Assembly (NCBI GenBank): GCA_949592205.1
Contig: CATIUR010000001.1
Span: 310,028,250 to 310,092,249, forward strand
From: Helichrysum umbraculigerum
Lineage: Eukaryota; Streptophyta; Magnoliopsida; Asterales; Asteraceae
Length of the DNA: 64,000 nt
Direction of reading: 5' to 3'
Of this stretch, positions 34,397 through 45,514 are shown one piece after another. The notes under the pieces are model-generated. The model saw only the letters and a list, made by a program, of their open reading frames with translations, was not told the origin of the DNA and did no database searches. Position numbers and translations under genes: made by a program. How positions within the stretch are numbered: the stretch's first letter is position 1; every line of letters starts with the position of its first letter.

Positions 34397-35137
34397 CTAA
34401 TCTTGGAGTAGGTTCATCCGTGTCATTAGGGTGACAAGGTGATTGATAGTTTCTGCGAGTCTGCTAGTCTGTCTAGCACCCTCTTCAGCCAAGGTTAATC
34501 GTTGTTCCAGCACACAAGTGCACTCTTCAGCCTCCTGTGAACGCTGTTCACATTCTTCTAACCTTGCTTGCAAGAGATCGGACGCTCCTCTGTCGTCGAT
34601 CACTTGTTGGTGAACCATGTCCAGAGTATGGTTCATCTCTTCAAATTCCCTTTGAAGTTGTGCCATGCGATCATGGGCTTGACGTAACAGGTGGGTTGTC
34701 ATCATGTGTTGCTCTCGCTCGAGGTCCTCGAGCCTTTGCTCATGACGGTGGAGTCGAGCAGCCAACACCGGTACTGTGTGATGTATCGGTTCCTGAGTGT
34801 ACGGGGAGATGTCCATGGGGTCAGTAGGAATCTGAATCTCTTCCTCGGACCTCCATGTGTTCAGAGTTGTGGGTAACCAGTCCCACCTGTGGGCAAGCGG
34901 AGGATGAAACGTCCTGATATTAGGGTTGCCCGTGTAGTTGGAGTAAGGGTCAGCTCGGGACAATCCAGCACCCCTACGGCGAGTACGGATCACTCGAGCT
35001 TCTCCAGATGAGTAAAACAGTGGTTCGGGAACATCCCGTGTTGGAGAGACGGACGGAACAGTAGTCCTCTCTTGAGTTTGTGGTGCCTGGACTTCATTGT
35101 CAGAATCGGTGAGTGCTACGAGAGAGTTGTCCGCCAT
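34397..35137 (-). CDS. Extra coiled-coil ORF between primer-binding site and gag of element A
   Basis: An uninterrupted 246-codon minus-strand ORF starts 376 bases inside the 5' LTR and ends about 300 bases before gag. Residues 1-110 are polar with a basic stretch (RVIRTRRRGAG). Residues about 115-246 have strong heptad character (LEDLEREQHMMTTHLL, DLLQARLEECEQRS, LEQRLTLAEEG), predicting a coiled coil. It has no gag, zinc-finger or enzyme motif. Element C retains a short related start (MANTPPGSSRSYPYES near 48173), so the ORF appears to belong to this Tekay group. Function unknown. Confidence 0.6.
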   Translation of the reverse strand: MADNSLVALTDSDNEVQAPQTQERTTVPSVSPTRDVPEPLFYSSGEARVIRTRRRGAGLSRADPYSNYTGNPNIRTFHPPLAHRWDWLPTTLNTWRSEEEIQIPTDPMDISPYTQEPIHHTVPVLAARLHRHEQRLEDLEREQHMMTTHLLRQAHDRMAQLQREFEEMNHTLDMVHQQVIDDRGASDLLQARLEECEQRSQEAEECTCVLEQRLTLAEEGARQTSRLAETINHLVTLMTRMNLLQD

Positions 35138-35512
35138 TACTATGGCAAAACGTTTAGTAAGGTAAGGCCTATATTCATATACCTACTATATATAATATAG
35201 CCTAAAGTGTAGCACTTAAACGAGGCCTATCCATGTATATATAAACATATATCACATAATAGCCTGGAGTGTCTAACATAGACTTGTTTGAGTTTGGTTT
35301 CTCTCATGGTCAGAGTCAACTAGTTTATCCCTATTCTAGCTTGACTCTTTCAGATCTTACATCATATTTATTTAATTGTACATAGTTGATCAGGCTATGT
35401 TAAATTAAACTCGTATGCTGTAATCCCTGAACTAATCATACTAAATAGAATATACTGTCTAACGGTCATAGTCTAGGCCCACTAAATGCAACCTAGTTCA
35501 CTATAACCTTAT
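35138..35512 (-). other. Element A 5' leader
   Basis: A non-coding leader between the primer-binding site and the extra ORF. The segment 'gtacatagttgatcaggctatgttaaattaaa' near 35378-35410 is shared with the leaders of element B (near 28200) and element C (near 48342). It is a candidate packaging or dimerisation region. Confidence 0.5.
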
Positions 35513-35524
35513 GCTCTGATACCA
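35513..35524 (-). other. Element A primer-binding site (initiator Met)
   Basis: Minus-strand TGGTATCAGAGC, the standard plant initiator-Met tRNA primer-binding word, lies three bases inside the right LTR. Confidence 0.9.
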
Positions 35525-35527
35525 ATC

Positions 35528-37641
35528 TGTCGCACCCCCAAGTTCATGAATAGCGGAAGCATACTTTGGGTGCGACTAATCAAGGTAATCAAAACACATA
35601 AGATATATATGAACGACTCTATATGCGTCGTTTACAAAAGTTTACATTGATAGATAAATGTTTACAAAGTTAAAGCTATTACATAGCTCATGTCCCGAAA
35701 ATGAGAGATTTCAACACATAAATAATGTTACAAAATATATTAATGCAAGGAAATCTCTAATGTCTGCATGCTGACTCGAGCTACAGTATCCTGTGTGGGC
35801 AGTCCAACCTACTACTGAGTACATGTGATACATGCTAAAAATGATCAGCTAATGCTGGTGAGCTCACATGTTTGAATATCAAATATCATATGAACCGCAA
35901 GATTTAATGTACTGATTTGCAACCAAGCAAATAATAATGTATACAGCCATGAGCACATAGTCAGGATCACAATCAAGTGCCTGATCGAGGGTGCCTCCCC
36001 ACGAGTGCGTGATCCACACTTGTAAACCTCAAGTGCTAATGCGTCCGTTTGACCAGTTAGTGCTTGCTAACCCGGACGAGGATTGTCAATCCTATATGGT
36101 ACCATACACTAACATTCGTGCTACCGAAGTATTACCAAACTATGTTGTGGAGGACTTAAAATGATTAGTTGTGTAAACTCATGTAGTATATAAAAAGTTT
36201 GTACTCACGTTCACATGTTAAAAACAAGCAATGAATCACACCCCTGAGTGAAAACAGTAAAAAGAGGGGCCATGAGACTCACCTGAGTCTGATGCGTTTA
36301 TCTCAATAAACGTGCGTTGCTTAGCCAAGCAATGATGTCCGAAGACTATAACCTGAGGGCGTCCAAGACGCGCGTTGGTTAATATGAGTAGGTATCCTAA
36401 AAGATCACCTATGCTAGTTGATCACACAACTAGTAATGTCCAATACATTTGGTTTGTTTGTTTGCGTTTTGAAAACGTATACGGCCCGTTGGTGACGGTT
36501 TGTAATAATAATCTCAACTATTATTATTATACTTGTGTTGTTGTATACTTAATAAAGTATATATGTCCTGTGTATAAGTTGTATCGTATCCGATTTGTTT
36601 GGCATAGCATATTCCAATACTTAGAAAAATAACTCAACTTCCTGTTTTTTTGGCGACACTGGGCTAGTGTCGCTATAGGCGACACTAGTTAGGCGACACT
36701 AGGTGAGTGTCGCTGGATTCATGATTTTAAATTGATGAGTATAGCGACACTTCTTCAATTATGGCGTCACTATGGTAGTGTCGCTAGTATAAATCTGATT
36801 TAAGTATTTCAGCGACATTGGAGTAGTGTCGCTATATAGGCGACACTTGGCTCAGCGACACTAGGCTAGTGTCGCTAGCACTGTTTTTGGCACTCTAGCG
36901 ACACTAGCCGATGTTAGTGCAATTCGTGTTTCGTTTTACGGTCAAACGTGCTCGGTTTGACCCGAGGTTTTTACCCAAGTCTTATAACTGATAAATAAGA
37001 ATTTTAGAACTGTGGTTGCGTTTTATAAGTTTCTCGAAGTGTCGGTTTTTGTGAGATACCAAAACAGTCCCTAAGCTTAATAGTTCCAGATTTTTACTCG
37101 GTTTCGACTAGCGATTTCACCCATTTCTATTCCGAATCAAGCCTAACCAAAAATCACACGTATTCTCCTAGGTGTCTAGTTTATTTCTGCACTTTATGGT
37201 GTTTTTATAAGTTCATTTACTAATTTAAACAAAAATAAACATGAAGAGTGGTCAGGTTTGGTTCAAAACAGACCTTCGCTCAAAGATCGGATTATACACG
37301 AAAATCCGTGTATTTCTGGAAATGGATAAAGAAGAACTTTTTGTAGAAGACAAAAATATCAAACCTTTCCAGGTGGTCTCATACGTTTATTTTGTGTGTA
37401 CGATTTTATATGATTTTTGGCGTAGAGCTGTTTTTCTGAGATGTTTTCTGTTTTTATAAACAAGTTCCAAAAACGAGTTTCAAGTTTTGGTTTGGACATT
37501 ATCTAGCTAGAACCTCAACTAGACATGTAAATAAACATAATAAAGGTAGTTTTGAGGAGTCGGAAACTTACAAGAGTCGTATGGAAATTCCGAAAAGATA
37601 GAAACGTGTAGCTCCGAATGGTGATCATTTTCCTCCAAACA
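35528..37641 (-). repeat. Element A right LTR, first part
   Basis: It matches 5684-7841 of the left LTR and stops at AAACA (37637-37641), where element C is inserted. The GCGACACT array lies at 36651-36908, about 20 bases shorter than the left one. A ~35-base gap relative to the left LTR lies near 35960. The remainder of the LTR is at 51030-51839. Confidence 0.9.
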
Positions 37642-38730
37642 TGTCGCACCCCCAATTTCGGGTTGCGGAAGCGAATCGGGTCGCGGTGCGACTAATTACA
37701 TATCAAGAACACAAGGTATAATGAACGACCACTATATACGTCGTTTTGAACTTGTATTGATAAAAACATAAGTTTACATCAAAATAACGTTTACATTAGC
37801 TCAGTTTCTAAAATTGAGAGATTTACATCACATAATTACTTTATATAAAATATAATGATGCAATTAAATCTCTGATTGTATGAATGCTGACTCGAGCTAA
37901 TGATTCCTTCTTGGGCAGTCCAACCTACTGCTGTGTACCTGTGATACATGCTAAAATGGGTCAGCGAAACGCTGGTGAGCTCACAGGTTTGTATGTCAAC
38001 ACATAATTGTATGAACCGCAAGATTTATAATTGAATTTAAAATGCAATTAAGCAAAATAAAAGTTATACAGCCATGAGCACACAGTCTGAGCTTAACTTG
38101 AGTGTCAGGTCCAATTAAGGAAACCCAACTGAGGTGCCTCCTATGAGTGCCTAATCTACACTCGTCTTCCCAAATGCTAATACGTCCGTTTGACCAGTTA
38201 GTGCGTACTAACCCGGACGAGGATTGTCAATCCTATATGATATCATATACTAACATTCACGCTACAGATGTATTACCAGACTATGCTATGGAGGGCTTTA
38301 GTGATTAGTTGGAAATAACTCATGTAGTATTTAATTGATTTGTACTTGCATTCAACATGTAAATAAAACGAGCAATGTAATCACACCCCTGATTAAAAAG
38401 CAGTGAAATAGGGGCCATGAGACTCACCTGAGCCTTGAGTGTTTATAGAAATAAACTTGAATTGATTAGCTTGTGAATTGATGTCCGGAGACTTGTAACC
38501 TGAGGGTGTCCACGACACGCGATGGTTATTAACATGATTAGGTAGTTACAAAGACTACCTTTGTAGTTGATCGTACAACTAGAATGTCCAAATTACCACG
38601 ATTTGGTTGATTGATTTGAGTCTTGAAAACGTGTACGGCCCGTTGGTGATTGTTTGTAATAATAATCTTCAACATTATTAATTTGATTTCGTATTGTTAT
38701 GCTTAAAAAGTATTTACAAACTTTAGATGA

Positions 38731-38822
38731 CGGGAGTCCGGGGGCAGCACCCCTGGTTAGCGGGGTTTCAGGGGTGGCAACCCCTGGCGGGTTCCAAGGG
38801 GCAGAGCCCCTGGCTGGGGTCG
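38731..38822. repeat. GC-rich hairpin cluster in LTR C
   Basis: Three or four short GC stems follow one another: GGGG..CCCC pairs around GGCAGCA, CAGGGGTGGCAACCCCTGG and AAGGGGCAGAGCCCCTGG. The right LTR copy (49583-49673) has one stem altered to GGGGCCCC. It is absent from the A, B and F LTRs. Confidence 0.7.
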
Positions 38823-38964
38823 AGATGTCCAGGTCAGCTCGAAAAATTTTTATTTCTACTGTGTTGCTTTAGTGAAAAACGCATTTAAAATCCGAATTTT
38901 GGTAAAATTAAGTGATAAAATTTCAGGTCTCGACACTTAGTAAAATCTGAGTTTTCTGGATTCT

Positions 38965-39275
38965 GATTCGTACGACATAAGGTGCGACGTAGGCTGTTGT
39001 GTCGCAGGTCATGACTGCGACATAGGTCTTTATGTCACTATGTGCGATATCCGTAATTTAATGCGACATAGAAGGTTGTGTCGCTATATGCGACATTGAA
39101 ATTCATTTGCGATGTAAGGGTTTGCGTCGCAGGTTGCGACGTAAGGGTTTGCGTTGCAGGTAGCGACGTCCGCAATTCAATGCGACATAAGGCTTTGCGT
39201 CGCTATATGCGACGTAACAGATATATTGCGACATAGGGGCTTGTGTCGCAGAAGGCCCAGCCATTCTGCGACATA
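38965..39275. repeat. TGCGACATA/TATGTCGCA inverted-repeat array in LTR C (left copy)
   Basis: About twenty GCGACAT, GCGACGT or complementary words occur in 310 bases in alternating orientation, ending before TTTGGTCCGAAACTTTTACCC. The right copy (49815-50098) lacks about 28 bases (one 'gtaagggtttgcgtcgcaggt' unit). The motif differs from the A/B motif (CGACACT) while the position in the LTR is comparable. Confidence 0.85.
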
Positions 39276-40239
39276 ACTAGCTGATCGGATTCCGGTGGCC
39301 GGAAACACGGCCGGACGACCTTGGTTTGGTCCGAAACTTTTACCCAACCCATATTAGGACATTATAAGCTTATACAACCCGCAAACAAGTAAAATAACAA
39401 AGTTTTAAGAGTTTTCGAGAATTGTTGGAAACTTACGAGTTTACGCCGGAGAAATCCGAAAAGGTAGGATTGTAGATCGTGGCGTGGTAATTCTTTTCTT
39501 TCAAACGGGCGTGAGGATTTAAGGTCGTTTTGAGGTGTTATTTAGTGATTATAGATGATGGTGGTTTTTGTTTGGTTGAGAGAAAAAGAAGAAGAGAGAG
39601 AGAGAGAAGAGAGAATGATGAAATGAAAAAGGATGATGGTGATGTTGGTGATATGGGGGCCGGCCCACTTGGGCCCCACTCAAGTGTGGTTGGTTCCCAT
39701 TTTGTTCCCGTGTATACGCGCTCCGTGCGGTGTTCGTTTCCCCAGTCGTTTAAATGTTAAATAATTATTTAACGTTTAAATTTACATTTTAAACTACGAA
39801 TAATTATTCAATATTTTTGTTGAAGTATTTTTCCAAATACTTTAAATTTGATTTATGAAATTATAACTTTAACTTGTTTCGTTTTGTTTGCGCGTTTAAT
39901 TCTTTAGCGTAAAATGTTACTTGTACGATACGAGTTTGAATTGAAATATTATAACAATAATATTTTGGGATATAATACTGCTATTAAATAATATGAGGTT
40001 ATTCAGTAAAATTGTTCACCAACGTCCGTATTTACTTGAAACGAATTACATCCATTTTTGATTGCGTATGATTTAATCAAATCGCATAATTGTATATATT
40101 CAACAATATATATTTTGATACATTAATTAGCCTAACACATAACTAATTACATGTATTATACTCGATTAGGCACTAATTACTAGTCCTAATTTGACGGGTG
40201 TCATATTCTCCCCCTGTTAGAAGAATTTCGTCCCGAAAT

Positions 40240-42060
40240 TTAGTTCGATGTCGGATTTGATGTAGAGTCAGTGAAGAGTTGGGGATACTTGAGTCGCATT
40301 TGGTCTTCCCGTTCCCAGGTGAACTCCGGACCACGCCGCGAATTCCACCTGACCTTAACGATGGGAATACGACTTTGTTTGAGTTGTTTGACCTCACGGT
40401 CCATGATTTCGGCAGGTTCTTCAACAAAGTGAAGCTTGTTATCAACTCGAATCTCATCGAGTGGGATGATAAGTGTCTCATCAGACAGACACTTTTTAAA
40501 ATTTGAAATGTGAAAGGTGGGGTGCACGCTGCTGAGCTCGGATGGCAGCTGCAATCGATATGCCACTGGACCAATCCTCTCAAGGATCTCGAATGGTCCA
40601 ATGTATCTGGGATTTAACTTCCCTCGTTTGCCAAATCGGATTACGCCTCTCCAAGGCGATACTTTGAGTAGTATTTGATCCCCAACCTGGAACTCGAGTG
40701 GTTTGCGTCTCACGTCAGCATAACTTTTCTGACGATCACGTGCGGCTTTGAGTTAGTTTTGAACCTTGACTATTTTCTCGGTTGTTTCGTGAATTATTTC
40801 CGGACCAGTGAGTTGGCTATATCCCACTTCGGTCCAACAGATAGGTGATCGGCACTTATGACCGTACAGTGCCTCGAAAGGTGCAGCTCCAATACTGGTA
40901 TGGTAGCTGTTGTTGTACGAAAACTCGCACAATGGTAGATGTTTTTCCCAGTTTACACCGAAGTCAACTACACAGGCTCGTAGCATATCTTCTAGTGTTT
41001 GAATAGTTCGTTCACTTTGGCCGTCGGTTTGAGGGTGGTATGCGGTACTCATGTCGAGGCGAGTACCCAACGATTTCTGAAGTGATTGCCAAAAGTGAGA
41101 TGTGAAACGACTATCTCTATCGGAGATAATCGAGATTGGAACACCGTGTCGGGAAATGACTTCCTTGATGTAGATTCGTGTGAGACGTTCCATTTTATCG
41201 ATTTCCTTGATCGCCAGGAAGTGAGCAGATTTCGTGAGGCGATCGACGACCACCCAAATGGTATCGCAACCGCTCGATGACTTGGGTAGTTTGCTTATGA
41301 AATCCATGGCGATTTGTTCCCATTTCCATTCAGGAATGCTGGGTTGTTGAAGTAAACCAGAAGGTTTTTAGTATTCAGCTTTGACTTTCGAGCAAGTAAG
41401 ACACTTGCTGACATACGTGGCGATTTTAGCTTTCATGTTTGGCCACCAATAAAATTCATTGATGCCGTGGTTCATTTTATCGGATCCCGGATGAATAGAA
41501 TATTTGGACTTGTGAGCTTCATCCATCACCAAGTTTCTCAGGTTCCCAAAACTAGGTAACTAGGTTCGATTTGAGAAACACCTAACTCCGTTAGGTTTGA
41601 TTTCGAATTGTTTATCCATGCCTCACAAGGCTTCCTTTTTGATGTTATCGGGTTTCAGGGCTTCGAGTTGGGCAGCTAGGATCTGAATGTTTAGATCGTT
41701 GTGAATAGTCATACTGAGGGCTCGGACTCGAAGTGGTTTTGATCGTTCTTTTCGACTGAGGGCATCGGCAACCACATTTGCCTTACCCAGATGGTATTTG
41801 ATTTCGCAGTCATAATCGGTAAGCAACTCGACCCATCGACGTTGCCTCATGTTGAGATCCTTTTGATCGAATATGTGTTGGAGACTATTGTGGTCGGTGA
41901 AGATTGTGCATCCAGTGCCGTAGAGATAATGTCTCCAGATTTTGAGAGCGAACACGACAGCTCCAAGCTTGAGGTCGTGAATAGTGTAGTTCTTTTCGTG
42001 GATTTTGAGCTGTCGTGAGGCGTAAGCAATGACATTGTCTCGTTGCATCAGCACACAACC
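40240..42060 (-). pseudogene. Element C pol: RNase H, integrase and chromodomain, with stops
   Basis: From 42060 down: RNase H ([25 protein letters not shown]), the linker, integrase zinc domain, core ([18 protein letters not shown]) and a chromodomain-like end ([25 protein letters not shown], 40240-40713). In-frame stops lie near 41563, 41370 and 40752; at least two replace Trp or Tyr-region codons seen in A. The sequence aligns with A pol without large gaps. The N-terminal side is cut at 42061 by insertion E. Confidence 0.85.
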
Positions 42061-42728
42061 GAGACTGATGTAACCTAAAAAGTCATGTGTTTAGGCACAT
42101 TGTTCAACACTTATTGGACTGAGATTTGGTGAAAACATCTTAAAACATCTATTATTTACTTGAAATCACCAAAGTAGTCTAATTATAGGCGTTGCTGTTA
42201 AAATCACTAAAAAACATCCGTTTATCATGCAAAACGAGGCAAATAATGTCACCTTAAAATATCCCCTTCTTAATTTACTTATAGAATTAGATCTTAATTC
42301 ATATTTTATGATTCCATAGGGATATCCAAGGCCGAAGGTGAAAGAATCAGAAGAAACGGACGAAGAACGGAGAAGATGTGAAGTCTGAAAGCCCGCCGAT
42401 CGTCATCCGGAACACGCAAAAGTCAAACACTTCAAAATTTGGCAAACTTAGTGTCATTAGAAGCGTAACGGAAAAACGAAGCCAACGGCGCAAGAATCAA
42501 GCAAAACGGACTCCAAACGAAGAAGATACGGATGAACCAAGCAACCGAGAAGTCAACGGAGGCGAAATGGAGCACCAACCCCCCCCCCTCCCCACCACCA
42601 AGGGTGCCGTATACGGGGTCTTTTGCCTTGTGAGGTGCCGTTTGACCCCCTTGGTCCGTTTGTCCCGTATGATGCTTTGGTGCTTGTTCTTGGTGCTTAA
42701 GGACTTGTACCATGGCTACCTCCATTCT

Positions 42729-42739
42729 TCTATAAATAG
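42729..42739 (+). promoter_or_regulatory. Candidate TATA box of solo LTR E
   Basis: TCTATAAATAG precedes a pyrimidine-rich stretch (TCTCTCTC near 42783) that is typical of a transcription start region. It corresponds to the TATA word of LTR D. Confidence 0.6.
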
Positions 42740-43062
42740 TGGACTCATTTCTCATTTCCAACACACCTCATTCTTACATTTCACTCTCTCTCTAGTTTTC
42801 ATTATCTCTCTAGCACTACTCTTAGGAGTTAGAGGAGAATTAGTTTAGTAGTTAGTTAGTTTCTCTCTCTAGCACTTCTCTAAGGAGTTAGAGGAGAATC
42901 AATAGGGTAGCTTTTGTAATAGAGTTGGAATTCTTGGAGGATCTCCTTTGTAATATTGTTCAGGATATTTCGGAGCTCTGTCCGTGTAATCTTTCAGCTA
43001 CTATTCAATCTACGCATTACTTTCGGTTAATTCTATGCTTATCTCTCATAATGTTGCATGCT

Positions 43063-43085
43063 AAAAAAAAAAAAAAAAAAAAAAA
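43063..43085 (+). repeat. A23 tract at the LINE 5' boundary
   Basis: A run of 23 A residues after GTTGCATGCT, just before sequence that no longer matches the Athila LTR. It could be the target of LINE insertion or the tail of an earlier retroposed piece. No second copy of the flanking bases was found after the LINE tail at 45514. Confidence 0.7.
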
Positions 43086-45514
43086 TTAGAATCTGGCGGA
43101 AAACTCTCCCTAAACTTGGCGATTGATAAAAACCCTACAAAGTTTCATTCGTATTTTTTTAAGGTTTTAAATGGCAAAATTTCACCTCCATGTGATCTGA
43201 TTTATTGTTGCTGACATTGTAGTCTCAATTAATTATTCTTGCCAACGTGTGGATTTTTGATCTCATTAATTTTGTGTCGGTGGTTTTGATCATCGGCCTA
43301 CCATATTGATTTCATTGTGCTCCTTAGTTTTTTATTGATTTAATGCACCGACTTTGGATTGATTGATTTATTGCCGATGGGTTTTTAAATTCTTTTGTGC
43401 GATTACCAATTAATATATCATCCATTGATATTTAAACTATTATTGGTTAGCTTGTTTCAATCAAGCCGACATATCGTTTCTAAATAATCTGATTTACGAA
43501 GTCTAAATCTCGGTTACTTTATTATTAAGTTGTTTTGGTTTCGGATTTACTGGGACCTCACGTGGGTTTCGGATTAGAGTTTCTTGGTTGCAGGGTTTTG
43601 TGAGTCGAATGTAAGTAACATGGAACGAGGGTTTCTAAGTCCGGGGAGAGGTGTAAAACAGAAGAGTGATGAGGCTGTTAAAAAGCAGCCTACGGTGAAA
43701 TCGATTTTGAAAAAGCCATCGCATGTAACCAACAATGATGCGATGAAGGATGTTCAGAAATCGAAGGCTGTGAATACTAACGAGGATGATTTAACAAACA
43801 AGGGAAGTAATCCGTGTTCAACAGGTTTCGACGTTTCAAAGTTGAATGTTGATGAATTGGAAGCTCTTAAAAAATCAAAGGGGCATAAACCGAATACGGA
43901 AGACATGAAATCTAGTGGTTCTAATGTTGGAACAAATCAGCCCGCATCTGAGCAAAAAGCATCTTACTCGAGTATTCTGAACTCGGGTCTTCAAAAAAGC
44001 AAGGTTAACTTTCGTTCCTTGCAATCTGATGTGTCTATCGATGGTGCTGATACTGTTATTCCGATTTCTTCAGTTCAAGAAGTTAATAGTAGATTTCAGA
44101 ATAGATTGTTTGGTTATTTCATGGGTAAGAGGATCGCGTTCCCGGTTGTGGAAAATTATGTGCGTAATGCTTGGTCGAAGTTTGGATTTCAAAAGGTTAT
44201 GATGAATGCTTCAGGAATTTTCTTCTTTAAGTTTTCATCATCTGAAGGTATGGAGAATGTCTTAGCTAATGGTCCTTGGATGATTCGAACTGTCCCAATC
44301 ATTCTTAACAAATGGTCACCGAGTGTTAGTGTTACGAAAGAAGATCTTACTAGAGTGCCTATCTGGGTTAAGCTTCACGATGTACCTATGGTTGCTTATA
44401 CAGGTGATGGGTTAAGTATGATTGCTTCAACCCTAGGTAATCCAATGATGCTAGATTCATACACAAGCTCTATGTGTGTGGAATCATGGGGAAGGAATAG
44501 CTATGCTCGAGCCCTAGTTGAAATTGATTCTATTAAGGAATTCACAGAGAAAATTGTTGTTGCTATTCCCACGTTGGATGGAAAGGGTTATACTATGGAA
44601 ACAATTCAGGTTGAATATGAGTGGAAGCCGCCTAGATGTGATGAGTGCAAAATATTTGGGCATTCTAATGATCAGTGTCCTAAGCAAGCATCAAAGAAAA
44701 ATATGAAGTCTAAAGATGATAGGTTCGTTGATGTCATTAGAAAGGGTGGAAATGGAAACAATGTGGGACAGAATACATGGAAGACTCAAGGAGTATCTTT
44801 AGGTAAGAAAAAATCTAAATTTGTGTATCGTCCTAAGGTGGCTGCTAATAAAGAAAAATCAAAGCAAAAGGAGGATACACATGTTAGTACTTCTAACCCA
44901 TTTTCGGTGTTAAGTGGGTCTGATTCTAAAGTGGACGATGTGATTCGGGAAGTTGAGACGTCCAAGAGTGATGAAAGGGCTGAGCATGGAAGTAAGTTAA
45001 ATGTTTCTACAGCTGAACACGCTGGTTGTAGTAACAAGGTTAATGTGGATAAAACTTTGGAAGATTCGGAAAGTGATGTTGAAGAGGTCTTTAATGAGAC
45101 CTCCTATTATATGGCGTCTGGATTGGGATCTGGAAGTGGTGGTGGTGGTGGTACTAGTAATCTGGAATACTATGATGATGATGATGTTTATGATGACTAT
45201 GGTGATCAAGTATACGATTTGACTGAAGAACAAGAGGAGTTTTGCAAGGCTTTTGATATCAACCTTACTGGGAAGATTAGGAAAAAATAATTTTTTTTTG
45301 TTGTGGTTGAGTCAATTAGCTGGTTGTCTTATGGTTTTGTTTTGGTTTTCATTTGTCTCTTGTATTGGGTCAAATGTAGGTAGAGGTTGTGCCCTAGTTA
45401 TGTAGTTTTGCCTATGTAACGGGCTGTGATATGAGATTCACTCATATCCTTTGTACTTAATCGTTTTTGGAGTAATATATTTACCGGGTAAATTTTACCC
45501 TTTACCCAAAAAAA
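43086..45514 (+). mobile_element. LINE (L1-type) fragment with ORF1 and no ORF2
   Basis: A 5' leader of about 500 bases, one long ORF (43584-45290), then about 220 bases of 3' end with a small stem (TTACCGGGTAAA and GGGTAAATTTTACCC) and a terminal A7 at 45508-45514. The endonuclease/RT reading frame that should follow ORF1 is absent. It is therefore a deleted or non-autonomous LINE. TSDs were not found. Confidence 0.65.
43584..45290 (+). CDS. LINE ORF1-like protein (DUF4283 and CCHC knuckle)
   Basis: A 568-codon uninterrupted ORF; the ATG at 43620 (MERGFL) is an alternative start. The N-terminal ~150 residues are Lys/Ser-rich and probably disordered. Residues about 155-300 match the DUF4283-type RNA-binding fold of plant LINE ORF1 (NRLFGYFMGKRIAFP, FFFKFSSSEGMENVLANGPW, PIWVKLHDVP). 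A zinc knuckle CDECKIFGHSNDQC lies at residues 352-365. The acidic C-terminus (YDDDDVYDDYGDQ) ends at GKIRKK. In LINEs this protein coats element RNA. It is intact although the element lacks ORF2; a domesticated host gene is less likely because the setting is a solo LTR. Confidence 0.75.
   Translation: MVAGFCESNVSNMERGFLSPGRGVKQKSDEAVKKQPTVKSILKKPSHVTNNDAMKDVQKSKAVNTNEDDLTNKGSNPCSTGFDVSKLNVDELEALKKSKGHKPNTEDMKSSGSNVGTNQPASEQKASYSSILNSGLQKSKVNFRSLQSDVSIDGADTVIPISSVQEVNSRFQNRLFGYFMGKRIAFPVVENYVRNAWSKFGFQKVMMNASGIFFFKFSSSEGMENVLANGPWMIRTVPIILNKWSPSVSVTKEDLTRVPIWVKLHDVPMVAYTGDGLSMIASTLGNPMMLDSYTSSMCVESWGRNSYARALVEIDSIKEFTEKIVVAIPTLDGKGYTMETIQVEYEWKPPRCDECKIFGHSNDQCPKQASKKNMKSKDDRFVDVIRKGGNGNNVGQNTWKTQGVSLGKKKSKFVYRPKVAANKEKSKQKEDTHVSTSNPFSVLSGSDSKVDDVIREVETSKSDERAEHGSKLNVSTAEHAGCSNKVNVDKTLEDSESDVEEVFNETSYYMASGLGSGSGGGGGTSNLEYYDDDDVYDDYGDQVYDLTEEQEEFCKAFDINLTGKIRKK

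Larger units (their letters stand above)
37642..40205 (-). repeat. Element C left LTR (3' LTR in element sense)
   Basis: A 2564-bp LTR. It starts TGTCGCACCCCC and ends TCATA, where the other LTR has TCACA. It contains a GC-rich hairpin cluster (38731-38822), a TGCGACATA/TATGTCGCA array (about 38965-39275), and a GA-rich and GATG-rich tract near 39580-39640. No coding domain is seen. Confidence 0.9.

Noticed and set aside
43063..45514. Target-site duplication of the LINE
   Set aside because: The bases after the A7 tail (GGATACATTGCC) are not found before the element, so no duplication is claimed.
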